64,000 nt of DNA from Pseudeuparius sepicola. Taxonomy: Eukaryota; Arthropoda; Insecta; Coleoptera; Anthribidae. The notes beneath the pieces were generated by a model. It searched no databases and was not told the origin of the DNA. It saw only the letters and a list, made by a program, of their open reading frames with translations. Below, one piece after another: positions 34,227 through 46,441 of this stretch. The stretch covers positions 24,878,901 through 24,942,900 of the forward strand of contig OY987299.1 of the NCBI GenBank assembly GCA_963920635.1. Direction: 5' to 3'. Position numbers and translations under genes: made by a program. Within the stretch, counting starts at the first letter, position 1; each line of letters begins with the position of its first letter.

Positions 34227-34973
34227 ATCCAGTTTGTCCCAATTTGATACTGGATACCTCAGAACTATATGAAGGACAAGGAAAACAAATGGTCTCTATT
34301 TTTTTATTGGTAGTCCCAAGGGAGAGTATCTCATAGTCGGTTGTATTTGGATGGGGTAATTATTTTTCATGGCCTGCTATGATTTTTTAAAATGGCTAAT
34401 TTTCAGGAAACCCTATTAGGGATTTTTTTACGACAAAATGTTCCTAAGAAAACTTGTTCAGAACGAAAAACTGAGTAGAACTGCAAAATTTCAAAAGTCT
34501 AGGCCTACTTTAATTTTTAGCTTTTCTGCCTTTTTCTCCCACTTTTTTCTTAGAAATGTGTCTTTTCTGAAGTTTTCACGTCAAAATATTATTAAGGAAA
34601 CTTGATCATCGTGAAAAAATAATTTTTTTACGTGAAAGCTCCGGAAAGGACACTTTTCTAACATAAAAGTGGGAGATAAATCTAAAAATCAAAGTAGGCC
34701 TAGCCTTTTGAAATTTTGCGAATCTACTCAGTTTTTCATTCTGAACAAGTTTTCTTAATAACATTTTGTTGTAAAAAAATCCCTAATGGGGTTTCCTGAA
34801 AATTTGCTATTTTAAAAAATTATAGCAGGCCATGAAACAATTACCCCATCCAAATACCACCGCCTATGAGATACTCTCCTTTGGTACTACCAATAAAAAA
34901 ATAGACACCATTTGTTTTCCTTGCCCTTCATATATTTCTGAGGTGTCCAGTATCAAATTGGGTCACACTGTAT
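34227..34973. mobile_element. 747-bp near-complete palindrome (foldback)
   Basis: Arms of about 360 bp pair almost throughout. CCCAATTTGATACTGGA pairs with TCCAGTATCAAATTGGG, GGTAGTCCCAAGGGAGAGTA with TACTCTCCTTTGGTACTACC, and TTTTCACGT with ACGTGAAA. Only about 25 bp remain as loop near 34600. The right end is CACTGTATA rather than CACCCTGTA. It directly abuts the preceding MITE. No coding capacity. Confidence 0.88.
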
Positions 34974-34979
34974 ATAGGT

Positions 34980-35600
34980 CTACAAACGCTTCATTTTCAA
35001 GGGCTTAAGTAAGTCTGGGCAATTGTTTTAATTAATCAATTGCCAATCACTGTCTCTGGAATTGTCAAATGACCATTATTAACATTTATATTACTTATGA
35101 GTACATATTACCCAGAATAATAATATGAATATTCGGCAAGCGAAAGTACGGAGAATAGTTAAATTAGACAACTTTTTGAGGCGAAAATTTTTCAATATTT
35201 GGTAGCCACTTTTTTTCAAAAAATAGTTGGAGCTGTTTTTTAAAATTTTCTTTACCAATGAATCGAAAAAGTTGAATAAGACATGAAACCGTAACATAAA
35301 AAAAGCCAAGAGACTGTTCATTCAATATTAAATTTTGCATTTAAGGGTGTATCGAGCTAATTTTATACAGAACTGTATAATTTTTTTGCTAAACCGATAT
35401 CTCTGAACTCCGTACCCCGCCACAGGTTGCCTGAAAATAACGAATTAACACATGCCTAATGTTGTTATCTACCTGGACATATTTCATACCAAAATTCATT
35501 TCAATATGTATTTGGTTGGGAGATATAAAAGTATTCCATATATTTTTAAAATTTTAACTCCCTGTATCTTGAAAATGAAGCGTTTGTGAACATATTGACA
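34980..35600. repeat. further repeat debris, inverted 20-mers
   Basis: ACAAACGCTTCATTTTCAAG near 34982 is the inverse of CTTGAAAATGAAGCGTTTGT near 35573. The latter follows CTCCCTGTAT, and the same family recurs near 59102 (CACCCTGTATTTC..AACGAAGCGTTTG). The sequence between the 20-mers does not pair. Confidence 0.5.
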
Positions 35601-35657
35601 TGAAATTTCCTTTTACAAATGCAATTTTCTAAACTCCCCTTTTTCATTTGATTTCAG

Positions 35658-35906
35658 ATGGAATCAGAATTTTTAGAATCTTTTGGCTTTCTATCTGCCA
35701 CTGTTTTCGCTTGGATGACCCACCTTGTACCTGCTTCCAAATTGAAACAAAATAATTATTATCTAGAACGATTTATTAAAAAGTCCTTAGACCGCCGGAA
35801 ATTAAACGACAATCTTGCAGAAAATTATCCAAAGCTGGAACAAATTCATTTAATTATCCTATATTCACGCTGCTCGAGAAATAATGTTGATTCTTTAACG
35901 GATTAA
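35658..35906 (+). other. 82-codon open frame, unrecognised
   Basis: An ATG frame follows TTTGATTTCAG, which could be an acceptor. The predicted protein begins MESEFLESFGFLSATVFAWM and has a short hydrophobic stretch, then a charged C-terminus. No family is recognised and codon use is AT-driven like the flanks. It may be chance or an old repeat remnant. Confidence 0.15.
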
Positions 35907-37304
35907 ATAAAAAACAAATTGTTGAAATTAAAGCCACTCTGCTTATTTTGATTTTTTTCTCCATTTTCTCCCTTGGGGTGCTTAACAATCTTTTCAATTT
36001 GGTAAAAAATATATGTTCTAGATATTTCAAGTGCCTCTGTCTTGAAATTCGAACGCATATTGCTTAAACTTTTTGTTTATGGTAGAGTAAAATGTAAATC
36101 GTTAATTTTATGGCATTACTTCAGTTTTATTTTCTCTAATAGACAATAGACAAAATGGGCACCCAAATTTTATTAATGTCCTTGCTGCACAATTATGTTG
36201 TGTTGAACGCGCTTACGTAACGTCAAACATAAATTTCGAAATATTAATCCATATTATAGTATTATGTTGCATAGTAAATCAAACGATGGCTAAAAACTCA
36301 TTTATTATCAGTAAACCCAGTAAATAAATTCTCGGTCTAAATTTCATAACATTATAATATTATTGTCCAAAAAGTATAAAAGGAAAATGTAATTTATTTA
36401 GAGGTAAAACTAGTCTCTTAAACCTTGCGATACAATCAGCGAAGCGAAACATTTCTATATGACTTCGCAGCGAGTTTCTGAAAGTTGTTTTTTTTTGTTT
36501 CATTCGCCGAACCAATAAAGCGGGAAAAATTTATTACCATTGTCTATTTCCGATTTGGCCGTAGATACCATAAATTCCCTTTTCATCAATATTTGTTTAC
36601 ATCCATCGTGACGTTCGAACGACTACAGCCATAGACTTATAAGCATAAGTCTATGACTACAGTACACTACAATAATTTCAATATGTTTTGATAAAAAAGT
36701 TAATTATGTTGTTTATAAATCCGTCAATCGCCTCGTTAGAACTTTTTATTTTTAACATTGCGCCCTTTTAGAGCGGTTGAAGAGTACGCAAGTATTCAGT
36801 TCGTGTATTTTGAGTTAGATTAAAATTAAAAATCCATAGGTCATTCATATCCATATCTAAAATTATTCCCATACAGTTTCTGGAGGTTGTTAGGCACACG
36901 CGTTCGGGAAACGATTTCGTTAAACGTAACCAAACGCAAATGAGCTTCCACACGGTATTTCGCAAACTGAGCACTGAAAACAATGCGTGGAATAAATTTA
37001 AATTTTAATAGCACTGGGCAATGCCCACACATCATGTATCGTGTTGGGCGCTACCTTTTTAAAAATTTAAAGCGTTCTTTAAGCTACCATGATTATGGTA
37101 GTGTATAAATATGTGGTAATTTCTTCGGCGGTAACCCAGATGTATGAAACGAATATTGCGATATTAAAAAATGAGTGATCATTTTTTCAAATTTATTTTC
37201 TGCGTATTAGGTAAAAAGTCCATAACCACTAGTGTGTTGACATAAATAATGAAGGTTACATTTTTTATACAAAGAAAACCACACTTCCAATGTTAACTAA
37301 TAAC
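35907..37304. other. AT-rich stretch without a recognised gene
   Basis: Holds only the small flanked hairpin at 36621-36662 and unsupported short frames on the minus strand. Confidence 0.45.
36621..36662. repeat. 26-bp palindromic insert flanked by exact 8-bp direct repeats
   Basis: GACTACAG at 36621-36628 and 36655-36662 enclose a 26-bp insert. ATAGACTTAT inside it is the inverse of ATAAGTCTAT, with AAGC between. The layout is that of a tiny insertion with target duplication, or of a filled-in excision footprint. Confidence 0.65.
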
Positions 37305-37312
37305 GTCTCAAG
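37305..37312. repeat. 8-bp target duplication, left
   Basis: GTCTCAAG, repeated exactly at 37676-37683. Confidence 0.85.
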
Positions 37313-37675
37313 TAGAGGTGGGTAATTCGTTCATTTTACTTCGACGGAATCGATCAGTGACCGATTTCAAAAAAGATCGAATCATTTCAATCACTTCAGT
37401 CATAGTAGTCAGGAGCGTGCCTGTAAACTCGTACGGTATTGGCTTAATTCAATCTTGATGTTTTAAATCAGCCGTTTCTGTTTTACAATTCACGAAACGT
37501 TCGTTCGGTCTTAGTTCGTTCCATCGTCGATCATTCGATGTGTGGACTGTTGAGTGTCGGTAATAACCGACTGCTTCATGATTGTATCGTTTCGATATGT
37601 TGAGATTTAGTCAATCAATACTTTAAAGTGATCGAATCACAGTGACAGAATCATTCAGGATTAGACACATCTCTA
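37313..37675. mobile_element. 363-bp hAT-type MITE with exact 8-bp target duplication
   Basis: Ends TAGAGGTGGGTAATTC and, inverted on the right, TAGAGATGTGTCTAATCC, imperfect repeats of about 16 bp. GTCTCAAG flanks both sides. Subterminal GATCGAAT and GATTCGATC words occur on both flanks. The 8-bp duplication and TAGAGGTGGG-like ends fit hAT. Non-coding. Confidence 0.85.
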
Positions 37676-37683
37676 GTCTCAAG
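37676..37683. repeat. 8-bp target duplication, right
   Basis: GTCTCAAG, identical to 37305-37312. Confidence 0.85.
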
Positions 37684-38121
37684 ACACAAAAAATAACGTT
37701 CCTAGAAGCAACTCTTCTCTTTGAATAAATTTCAAATGGCAATAGGTGTATCCTATTTGAATACTTCAGCTATAATGTATAATATATTACTTAATTACCT
37801 TATTCCTTATATTTAGTTAGTTCCGTCCTTAATAACTTGAAGTCGCTATAGAGGCGATTCTGGATGGCAAAACCTAAATCTTTCATAATAATCTAATGCC
37901 GTTATCGAACTAAATTATTCATGTACTATTATTGCGTACAGTGTTCAGTAGTATTTTTTTCCAACATTTTTGAAAGGTAGGCGAAGTGCTAGTGTAGGTA
38001 CTAGCCTTGTTTATAGTCTAGTTAGCATACGTGTGCCTTCTAATTTTCTTACATCGAAATCGAACAAAAAATAGCTTTACGAGTTTTTTTTTTTAAATTT
38101 GTAGCTATTGAATTTCTGTTA

Positions 38122-38678
38122 TACGGGCAGTCAGAATGTATAGTAAATACTTTAGAGGTGTTCGGCAGGTGGTTTTAAGGGGGGGTCTTTCATATACAAT
38201 TTTTCGATTTGGGCTTTCCTTGCCAAGTTATTCTGGTCTACAGGGTGACCCAAAAGTATTTTTTTATTTATATCTCAAAACGGTTGATTTTATCGTTATG
38301 AACAAGAGTACACTTTTGTCGCAAAATAAAAAGATACACTGAAATGATGAACCTGCAAGACCAAAAAGATAAACTCAAAAAGTTTGAGCAAAATTAATAG
38401 GGGTTGTTAGTTTTTACCCTTTTTTAGGACACTGTGTAAATGAATAAACTACCCTAAGACGTCTTCCAGTAAGTAGATAACACATACCAAATTTCAAATT
38501 TTTAAGTAGCGCCGTTATTGAGATATAAATAAAAAAAATACTTTTGGGTCACCCTGTAGACCCGAATAACTTGGCAAGGAAAGCCCAAATCGAAATAGTT
38601 TATATGAAAGACTCCCCTTAAAACTGCCTGCCGAACACCCCTTAAAAGTATTTACTATACATTCTGACTCACCCTGTA
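38122..38678. mobile_element. outer TACAGGGTG foldback
   Basis: The right end is TGACTCACCCTGTA. The left end is decayed (TACGGGCAGTCAG), but pairing is then almost perfect: AATGTATAGTAAATACTTT, GGTGTTCGGCAGG, GTCTTTCATATA and GATTTGGGCTTTCCTTGCCA all return inverted. Its arms close onto a second complete foldback (38239-38558) sitting at its centre. Confidence 0.85.
38239..38558. mobile_element. inner TACAGGGTG foldback
   Basis: TACAGGGTGACCCAAAAGTA then TTTTTTTATTTATATCTCAA on the left match their inverse, ending TGGGTCACCCTGTA, on the right. The loop holds the GGTCCTGCAG-like word GACCTGCAAGACC and TTAAATCG-type words related to the arms of 5331-6504, showing the two are kin. Confidence 0.85.
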
Positions 38679-41162
38679 TATCCTTATGACAATGTTACAC
38701 ATCGGCTAACTAGGGACACTGGGTATCAAAATACAAAGGTAGGTACCCACTAGTGTAGATTCATTTTTCTAAAAAAATAAAATTTCTCAAACATTTTGCT
38801 TAAATTAATGAACCTTAAAAGTCGCCTTATGTGCTACCCAATTAGGATTTATTTGCACATTTGGCATTAACAGACGGATTCTCCTCAATTCATCAATTAT
38901 AGTTATCAGCCACGCCATATGTGTAAACGGGCTTATCCAGCTTTGCTAAAGGTACGGATAAATATTTACTTTGGAGCTAAAACGTATCTGTTGGTAAAAT
39001 GTTTAGATAAAGCAAATCCAACAACAAATATCGTCTGAAGTCTGTACGCAACGAACACCACTCAAGCATAATGAATAATGGGAACTTTTCATATTATAGG
39101 GATATATTCACGTGCCAGTGAACTTTGGTTTTAATGCCATTATCTTTGGGTATAAAAGTGCACTTAAAATAAAATTCCGCATTGTTTATTGCCCTTGGGG
39201 GTCCATTAAAGTTTTAATTCGATGCAGTTTTAAATTTTACATAATTTGATTACATACTTTGTGGGAAAAATAAAAAGAAATCAAATGCGCTAGTTTGAGT
39301 TTTTACAGAATATTCCAAATATAAGAGTAATCCCAAGAAGACACAAATTAATAAGCTTTTCAGTTCGCCAAATTTACGTTAGTATTATTATGCAGTTAGT
39401 AGTTTGTGGAAAATTATGTCCTCGTCGGACATTAACTTGAAAATACAAACTACAATCCTCTGTCTAAAATTTTGTTAAATGTTCTTCTAAGAATCTCTCG
39501 CAACCGCAACTATATATCGTTATCCCTTATACACATGATATTATGATATTTTATTCTTTCTATTAAGTTTTCTCGATCTAATATTGGAAAAGTCGTACAA
39601 CCGCCAAAAATAAATTCAAAAATCGGTGAATGAAATGCTTGCGTTTTTTGTAGCGTTATTGTATAGGTAATTGATGTTTTCACCTCGGAGATGTTCAGTA
39701 TGGATTGTTATCTGCGCACGGCCTGAAAGAGCAATTGAATTTGCTGTTTTGTTGGGCACTTATCACGAATGCACAGCAACGCTGAGATTTATCTTCTCTA
39801 CAGTCCCTTTAATGGAGGTAACTTCCAGGGCATAATTAAGAATAATTAACACTTAATTTAGAGAGCAGTTAAATTAAGCGGGCGAAATTTTAACTTTATT
39901 AAGCTCGCGGATATTGCTCCAAATTTATTATGTAACTGATCATGACCGAGGCAAGGTGGCGGCATGTGGCGTCGCGCATAAAAGTCAAGGGTAATCTTTC
40001 ACGGAGCTATTTCAAGATTTTGGTTTATGTTATGCAGATGTTTGGGCAGTAATTCACACAAAAACATTATTTTCTACTAATGTTTACCATAAAAATGCAT
40101 GCATTTTTATATTAATTTTGCCCGATATTTTAGTTTTGACTAATTTAGTTGCGTTTGAAAGCCAAATATTGAAACAAGAAGCGTAAATAATTTGATTATT
40201 ATTTTTGGCCCCAAATGTTAATTATACGTATATTGACAATTAGGCACGCGAATAATCTGTGTGTATATATTATAAAACAGTGCTATTGCTGTTATTAAAT
40301 ATTATAAAAGGGCGATTTTAATTGAAGCGCCCCCAACAATCGTATATTGTGCAACATGCCAACTTAGCATAAATTTGTTAGAAGATTAAATTTTGAATTT
40401 TCAAAGTGTTTACAAACAAACAAACCTGGTTTTGGAACAGTAACAGTGTACACGGTATCGGTGTTGGGAAATTTATTATTGAACCGGTATTTTCCCTTTT
40501 GCGAAGTTATTTATCGCGGCTCGTTATTTACAATCTATAAACTTAGTGCTGATTATTTCTGCAGTTTATAATGTTAGATTAGAGATTTTAAGCCCCGACG
40601 TTTTCTTTGACAAAACTGATTAGTTGAACAACAGGGATCAACAAAATAGTATGTACTTATTACGGAGACATTGCGATTACATTATTCATTTTGTCGCTTT
40701 TGTAAAGGTGCGAACTTTCTTGAACAATTATTCTCTTCACCATTCCGCGGGGGTACCTTGAACGGGCATATCGACGACACTTCTTATTAGGTATTCTGTC
40801 GGTGTAGTGTGGTTTTAGACCCGGCCGCTTAGGCAGCACCTTACAATTCAAAAATAAAGCATTTTAGCGTTGACTGACGTATTAATTTAGTCAACGATTT
40901 TAGTATTTCAATTCTAACGTTGTCAATTTTGCATATATGAAGCCAAAATTTAACACGCACTTTTACAAGAAAATTGTTTTATTATTTAATTATTTTTGTG
41001 TCTTTCCCAACGAAAGCTAGCTAGCCATTTTATATTTCTCTTTTAATTTTTAACAAAAAATAATTAGATTCCCAAATCCTGTATTCAGTTCAAATGCATT
41101 TGATGAGAACTTTCTTAATGTTGCGTTTTTTGTAAAATAGTTATCGTGGAAGACGTTTTCAA
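38679..41162. other. AT-rich stretch without a recognised gene
   Basis: No repeat ends or coding motifs. GTTGACTGACGTATTAATTT near 40870 resembles GTTGACTGACGTGTTAATAA near 12781, which hints at a shared old repeat. Confidence 0.45.
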
Positions 41163-41170
41163 TAGGATAG
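41163..41170. repeat. 8-bp target duplication, left
   Basis: TAGGATAG, repeated exactly at 43162-43169. Confidence 0.9.
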
Positions 41171-43161
41171 CAGGGTTGCCACTGGGTCACTAAGAGTCAC
41201 TTTTTTAATCAGTAGTCACTAAAAAGTAACTTTTTTAAAGGAAGGTCACTAAAAGTCACATTAATACGCAAAGAAAGAGAGACAAAAATAGTTTTTTTTT
41301 CATTTTTTCCCACGAAAAACAAAATGAATCACTTATTTCGGAAAATAAATCAAAATCTATTTAAATTTGCCAGTATGTGTAGTTTTTGCCCCAACCCAAA
41401 ACTCTTTAACATTTTGATTGTGTCGCATTTTGTCTGTAACTTTATTGACCTTGTCGCCGACGGAGGGTTTATCGTATCATGAGTTTATTCTATTAAAACT
41501 TAAAACATGACAATAAGAACCAGTGAAACTAGAAAAGAAGGTAAATTATAGCTTACTTGACTTTTGCTTTTGAAACAATAAGTTAATATAATAATATAGG
41601 TCCTGAAAGGCGTCGTTTAGAAAATACAGGGTGTTGATTGTTTATAAAGAAGTTTTCCTTTAATAATTTGAAAATGTCAAGTCATATATCAAATTCAAAT
41701 TTGGTGCACAATTTCAATGCATTAAAGTGTGCTTTTAAGCCAAAAACTATTTTTATCATTTAAGAAGAGGCGTGCGCAGGGATAACCTATTTCGTGGTTT
41801 AAAGTTAAAGAAAAAATTAATAAGGCACAGATTTTTTTCAAATAGTATAGGTACCTAATACGATTTTCCGACTTAGCACTTAACTCTAAACATAAGACGC
41901 CTCTCAACATTTTTCAATTGAATTAGCCCATTAGCTGTTTTCGAAAAAAACATGAAAAAACTTTGGAATACTGATTTTCGACTAATTTCAGAAAAAAGTG
42001 TTGAATTTTCACGGATTTTTTTTTGTTTATTTGTTTTTTTAATTAAAACGGCAGCCATTAACAGCTGTTTAAATATTTTGAAAGCATTAAATTATTTTTA
42101 ATTCAACCATTACCTCAACATTTTTCAACACTGTAAGTTTTTGTTTTAAAATAAAGTAAGCTTTCCTTAAAGTGGTTCAGATTGTTTTTTCGAACTTTTT
42201 TGTACGTTAGAATATTTTTGTTTTTCGTATGGCATGCAAGAATAGTAGTTTGTCGAATGATAAGTCAACTTTTATTTTGAAATTTTTGATCCAGTTTGGA
42301 AATTATGACAAAAAAAACATTACTTTTTTGCGGACATAGAATTTGAACCTAAATATTTGGTAAACTCTCTAACAAAACACTTATATCTAGGTCGACTCGT
42401 AGCCCTTTTTTTTAATTTCTTGTCTGATTTTAAATTGCAGGCCTTTGAATATGTAAGTAAAAATTCTCTTATTTTAAAAATTCCGTAACTTACAAAAAAG
42501 TTCGAAAAAACGATCTGAATAACCTTAAAGTTTGTCTGTACGCTTAATTAACATCTGGTATATTGATTTTTTAACTCTCTAGTCTTTAATAACGAACTGA
42601 CTTTCGAGTACAAAACAAACTAGGTATCATCGCTTGCTCAACTACTGTCTAATCATATCTAAATTATTTTTTGAAAGTAAAAAGTTTGAGTTTTTTTAAC
42701 GTAAAAATTGTTTTGCAAGATTCAAGGTATAATAAACGATCAACTGCCTATTCCAAACAATTATTTGAACACTTAAGTATATTTCTTTCATTTCTAGTTA
42801 ACTCAATCGCAGATAAGTTTGGGTTCAAAGTTTAACTACAGATGAAAAGGCTGGTTCTTATGGTGTTTGTTATACCTGGAATTACCCGGGATTTTTTATT
42901 TATATTTCTTTTGTTTTATATTTCCTGATGAGTTAAATAAAAATTACAAAATCTGATACATGTCATTTGCTACTGTCACACCGATACCTATCTTCAATCC
43001 AAAACATTTTCAAATATTTAATTTATTCCTTTAGGAAGTCATTGCCGAAAGTCACTAATAGTCACTTTTTTCCCGTAAAGGGGCCACTTAAAAATAACAT
43101 TTTTTCTCAGAAATGGTCACTAAAGTCACCTTTTTAAAGCAAAATTAGCATGGCAACCCTG
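41171..43161. mobile_element. 1,991-bp non-autonomous hAT-type element
   Basis: Ends CAGGGTTGCCA and TGGCAACCCTG are exact 11-bp inverted repeats with an exact 8-bp duplication TAGGATAG. Both subterminal zones are packed with GTCACTAAAAGTCAC-type words, likely transposase binding sites. No transposase frame survives. An isolated TACAGGGTGTTG end at 41628 suggests a second insertion inside. An internal hairpin (about 42165-42230 against 42480-42535, centred on GTTTTTTCGAACTTTTTTGT) adds structure. The ends and subterminal words resemble those of the hAT at 45889-47753, where GTTACT replaces GTCACT. Confidence 0.92.
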
Positions 43162-43169
43162 TAGGATAG
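43162..43169. repeat. 8-bp target duplication, right
   Basis: TAGGATAG, identical to 41163-41170. Confidence 0.9.
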
Positions 43170-44759
43170 TGTGTTTAATTATTGCGTGTATTGAAAAATT
43201 GTCGGTGCCGAAAATATGCTATACAAATAAATTTGCTCTGAATTGTTGTCTTAATAAAATGATCTGAGGTAAAAACATCGCACAATCTCTTAGACATAGA
43301 CAATTACAAATTCTTAATAGGTCACTAATGATTTACCAAAGAAATGCTGATAGGGAGAACCTGCTCCGGACATAAAACAAATGACAACAATCGTATGCAG
43401 ATGGTAATTAATTTTCTTGTGAAAAACGAAATTCCAGTTTATCCCAACAACGTTAAAGGTTTTGTTTCGACAGTACATTAAAACTTTCCTTCTGGGTTTG
43501 TTTCACGATATTCTTTGTCACGCCCTCTGAAAGCAAATCCGTATTTTGAAGACTCAATTTCTTTTGTAGTTCTTTAGCTATAAATAATATTTTGTTTATT
43601 GTTCATTGCCAATGACACCCTCGCCTTGACGTCATCGGTCATTGCTTGTTTTATGTTTCTAGGATTCAATGCAGTAATTAAAGGGTTAATAGCTTGTGTT
43701 CGCGTAAAGCAAGTATATAGGAACAGTTCAGTATAGTTAAGATTTTATCTTATTTGTTTCAATAATGTCTAGTGGACTTAGTGTTTGACGAATTAAATTA
43801 GTAAATAAATGACAACTCGAAATCAAGGTTAAAAGAGCATAAGAAAAAAAAGATAACAGAATTAAAGGTTCGGGAGTATTCTAATTCCAATCTCATACTT
43901 GGAATAAATTCAATTTCATAGATAAATAAAGAAAAACAATTTGCTAACAAAAATAATAAAATGTACACCCGCAACATTAATTTAAACCTTTTTTCTGGGA
44001 TAGAAAAATAAATTATTGTTATGTGTGAATAGTTTGTGCGTTAATATGGTAAAAAATCTGATATAATTATTATACTGTTCGTTTAAAATAAGTCTTGAGG
44101 TTAAATTTTTGATACAGCCAATAGTTTGAATAGGGTACCTACTTGAAATAAAATAAATAAGCTTCATTAAAAAGGCCTTACATCCAGAAATTCTTTGCGC
44201 TATTTGAAACTGCAAGAACGCAATCAATTTTTAATAATATTATGTGGCAAATGTGCATGGAAACTGACAAGTATCCCATTTGACAAATGAACTACTGTCC
44301 AGGAAATAAGTTATAAATCTGGCGTCACTGACTGATGTGTTTACTTTTATTATTAATAAACAGTACCTATTACACGCAGGCCCAATAATCTAAGTTATGA
44401 AGGTACAAGTTTTAAGTTACATAACAGGGTAAAAGTTAGTTAAAATTCCCCAAACAACACAATTAATACATAAAACGTGGTGGTTGGGATCATAGACATA
44501 AAATTTAGATTGACCAAGTTGCTAAACAGGAATTCTTCACCTATAGATACTTAAATTCAGTGTATCTGTGTTGAATGTTCTGTTTTTTTTGTGGAAAATT
44601 TCAGATTACGTAACAGTATGAAATGATTCTATTAGCACCAGCACCGTTATTTTTTCGAAATCATCATTGCCTGAATTTGTTCATTTCAAGTTGGAAGCTT
44701 TAAGAAGTCAACAGCGTGGAACGTTCTATCTTTGCCGCCTGTCTTCCCACGAAAATTAA
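43170..44759. other. AT-rich stretch without a recognised gene
   Basis: No repeat ends, exons or RNA genes recognised. Confidence 0.45.
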
Positions 44760-44996
44760 TCCGTTTTTACCACCCGCCGCGATAATTTTTTTCTCCGCGG
44801 AAGGGGGGTCAGGGAATTAATGGTATTGCCAGCACACAACGGCGGTCGTGCATCCCCCCCCCCCCCCAACCTTTGGCGGGAGGGATACGGGGGGGAGGGA
44901 TAAAGGTCAGGCTCTCGGCTCGCATGACATTACCCGGGGCGAAATGGCATTTCCACGGACACCTAATGCCAACGCGTTTAGCCTCACCGCGCGTCT
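44760..44996. other. GC-rich island, left part, split by a hAT insertion
   Basis: Contains CACCCGCCGCGATAATTTTT, a run of 14 Cs near 44855 and GGCGGGAGGGATACGGGGGG. Removing the hAT at 45005-47849 rejoins it to the GC-rich stretch that starts at 47858, so the two were one island. Open frames here arise from composition. Possible intronic regulatory DNA. Confidence 0.4.
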
Positions 44997-45004
44997 ATTG
45001 GGAA
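44997..45004. repeat. 8-bp target duplication, left
   Basis: ATTGGGAA, repeated exactly at 47850-47857. Confidence 0.9.
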
Positions 45005-45882
45005 CAGTGGCGCAACCAGAAATTATTATCAGGGGGGGGCTGGTTGACAAAGTTCATTTTTCATTAATAATTGCGCGGCAGGCGAAAATTTTCAAATTTT
45101 CAAGGTCAAACACTTTTAATGAACTAAAAAAAATGTAAGTAACCTAATATTAGCAAGAAATATTAGGCAACTGATTGTAGTTCTTTTCTTTGTTAACTGT
45201 GGAACCATAATAATAATAATTTAACTATATGCAGTAACTGTAAGAAGTAGGTACTCTTTTTTTCTTTTACATAAAAGCCCGAGAGAGAATTCCTTGAGTG
45301 ATGTGGAAGTAAAAATATAAGTTAGTGCCTATAAATTTATTGCCACATCCTATAAATTAACATGTCCTCTCAAAGGGCCAAATGTAGAATATATAGATAT
45401 AAATGTAAGATATGTATTCCTTGTGTATTCATAATGATTATTGATTTTTAAAAGCAGGAATTAAAATGAGGTGTTCGCTTATTAAAATGCGCCGGATGCG
45501 AAATTTTTTAGATGCCATGATATGTTTTTTTTTCTCAATGGGAAGGGTTTGAACACTCAACCCCCCCCCCCTTATCTACGGCCCTGCCGTATATGAAGGG
45601 CGGTACAAAACAGAAGGCCAGACGCGTATGATTCAGGTCAGATTAGTTTTAAGCAGGTTTGGTTAGGTTTTAAGGTCCGCGGCGCGAAGCGCGTGGGCGG
45701 TGACTCGTGTTTCTGTTGTGTGCCGACCGCCGGCCAGGGCCAGACAACTAATCTTTCATTAAATGTCAACTACTAATGTGAACCACCGATATCCGATATC
45801 CTCAATATCGTAAATTTGATAAATCATTTTAAACTTAAAAAAATACAGGTTAAACAAAATACAAATCATTCGGTCTTGTTTT

Positions 45883-45888
45883 TATCTA
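45883..45888. repeat. short direct repeat, left of the inner hAT
   Basis: TATCTA, repeated at 47754-47759. Six bases rather than eight: either the duplication has decayed or the true ends lie a base or two away. Confidence 0.6.
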
Positions 45889-46344
45889 CAGGGCTCGGAA
45901 TGCGGTTACTTTTTAATAAATAGTTACTTTTTTAAAATGCTAGTTACTAAGAGTTACATTTTCTGCATATTGTTACTAAAGTTACTTTTTCGTTTTTTCG
46001 GTGCAGGCGGCAACGAATTCGGGCCATTCGGCTGAATTCGTCTCTCTACGGCATCGTTCGCCAGAGTTCGTTGACGCACAACCAATAAAATCATGGCTGG
46101 GACGGCAGATCGACCGCTATTGGTCGATTTTGATTGTGGCGCTAAATTGTCATTGATTAGACCTTTCCTATTGGTCCATTGGTCTGTCGTACGTCGCGTC
46201 GCCGCACATCGCACGTTGCATCCGTTTGTTTACAGTTTTCCGTTTGCCGTCGAACGCGTTTGCTTTGCTCCATTAGTTCATTTTCACGAATTTTCGTGGT
46301 CTTTATTTGTTCAAATTTGTTGTGTATTCTTATTAATAAAATAG

Positions 46345-46434
46345 GTAAGTCGTCATAATTTAATTTCTTTATAGTTTTGTGACTTTGTAGCAATTGTAGC
46401 AGCAATAACTTCTTGCTATTGTATTTTATTTTAG
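46345..46434 (+). other. 90-bp intron in the leader of the inner hAT
   Basis: The donor AATAG/GTAAGT and acceptor TATTTTATTTTAG lie just before the ATG at 46442. Size and signals are typical of small insect introns. Confidence 0.55.
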
Positions 46435-46441
46435 AACAAAA

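Noticed and set aside
44848..45138. 96-codon open frame over the C-run
   Set aside because: It starts in homopolymer-rich DNA and crosses the boundary of the hAT insertion at 45005.
46093..46344. 83-codon open frame in the hAT leader
   Set aside because: It lies in the untranslated leader of the inner hAT and ends at the intron; it has no domain.
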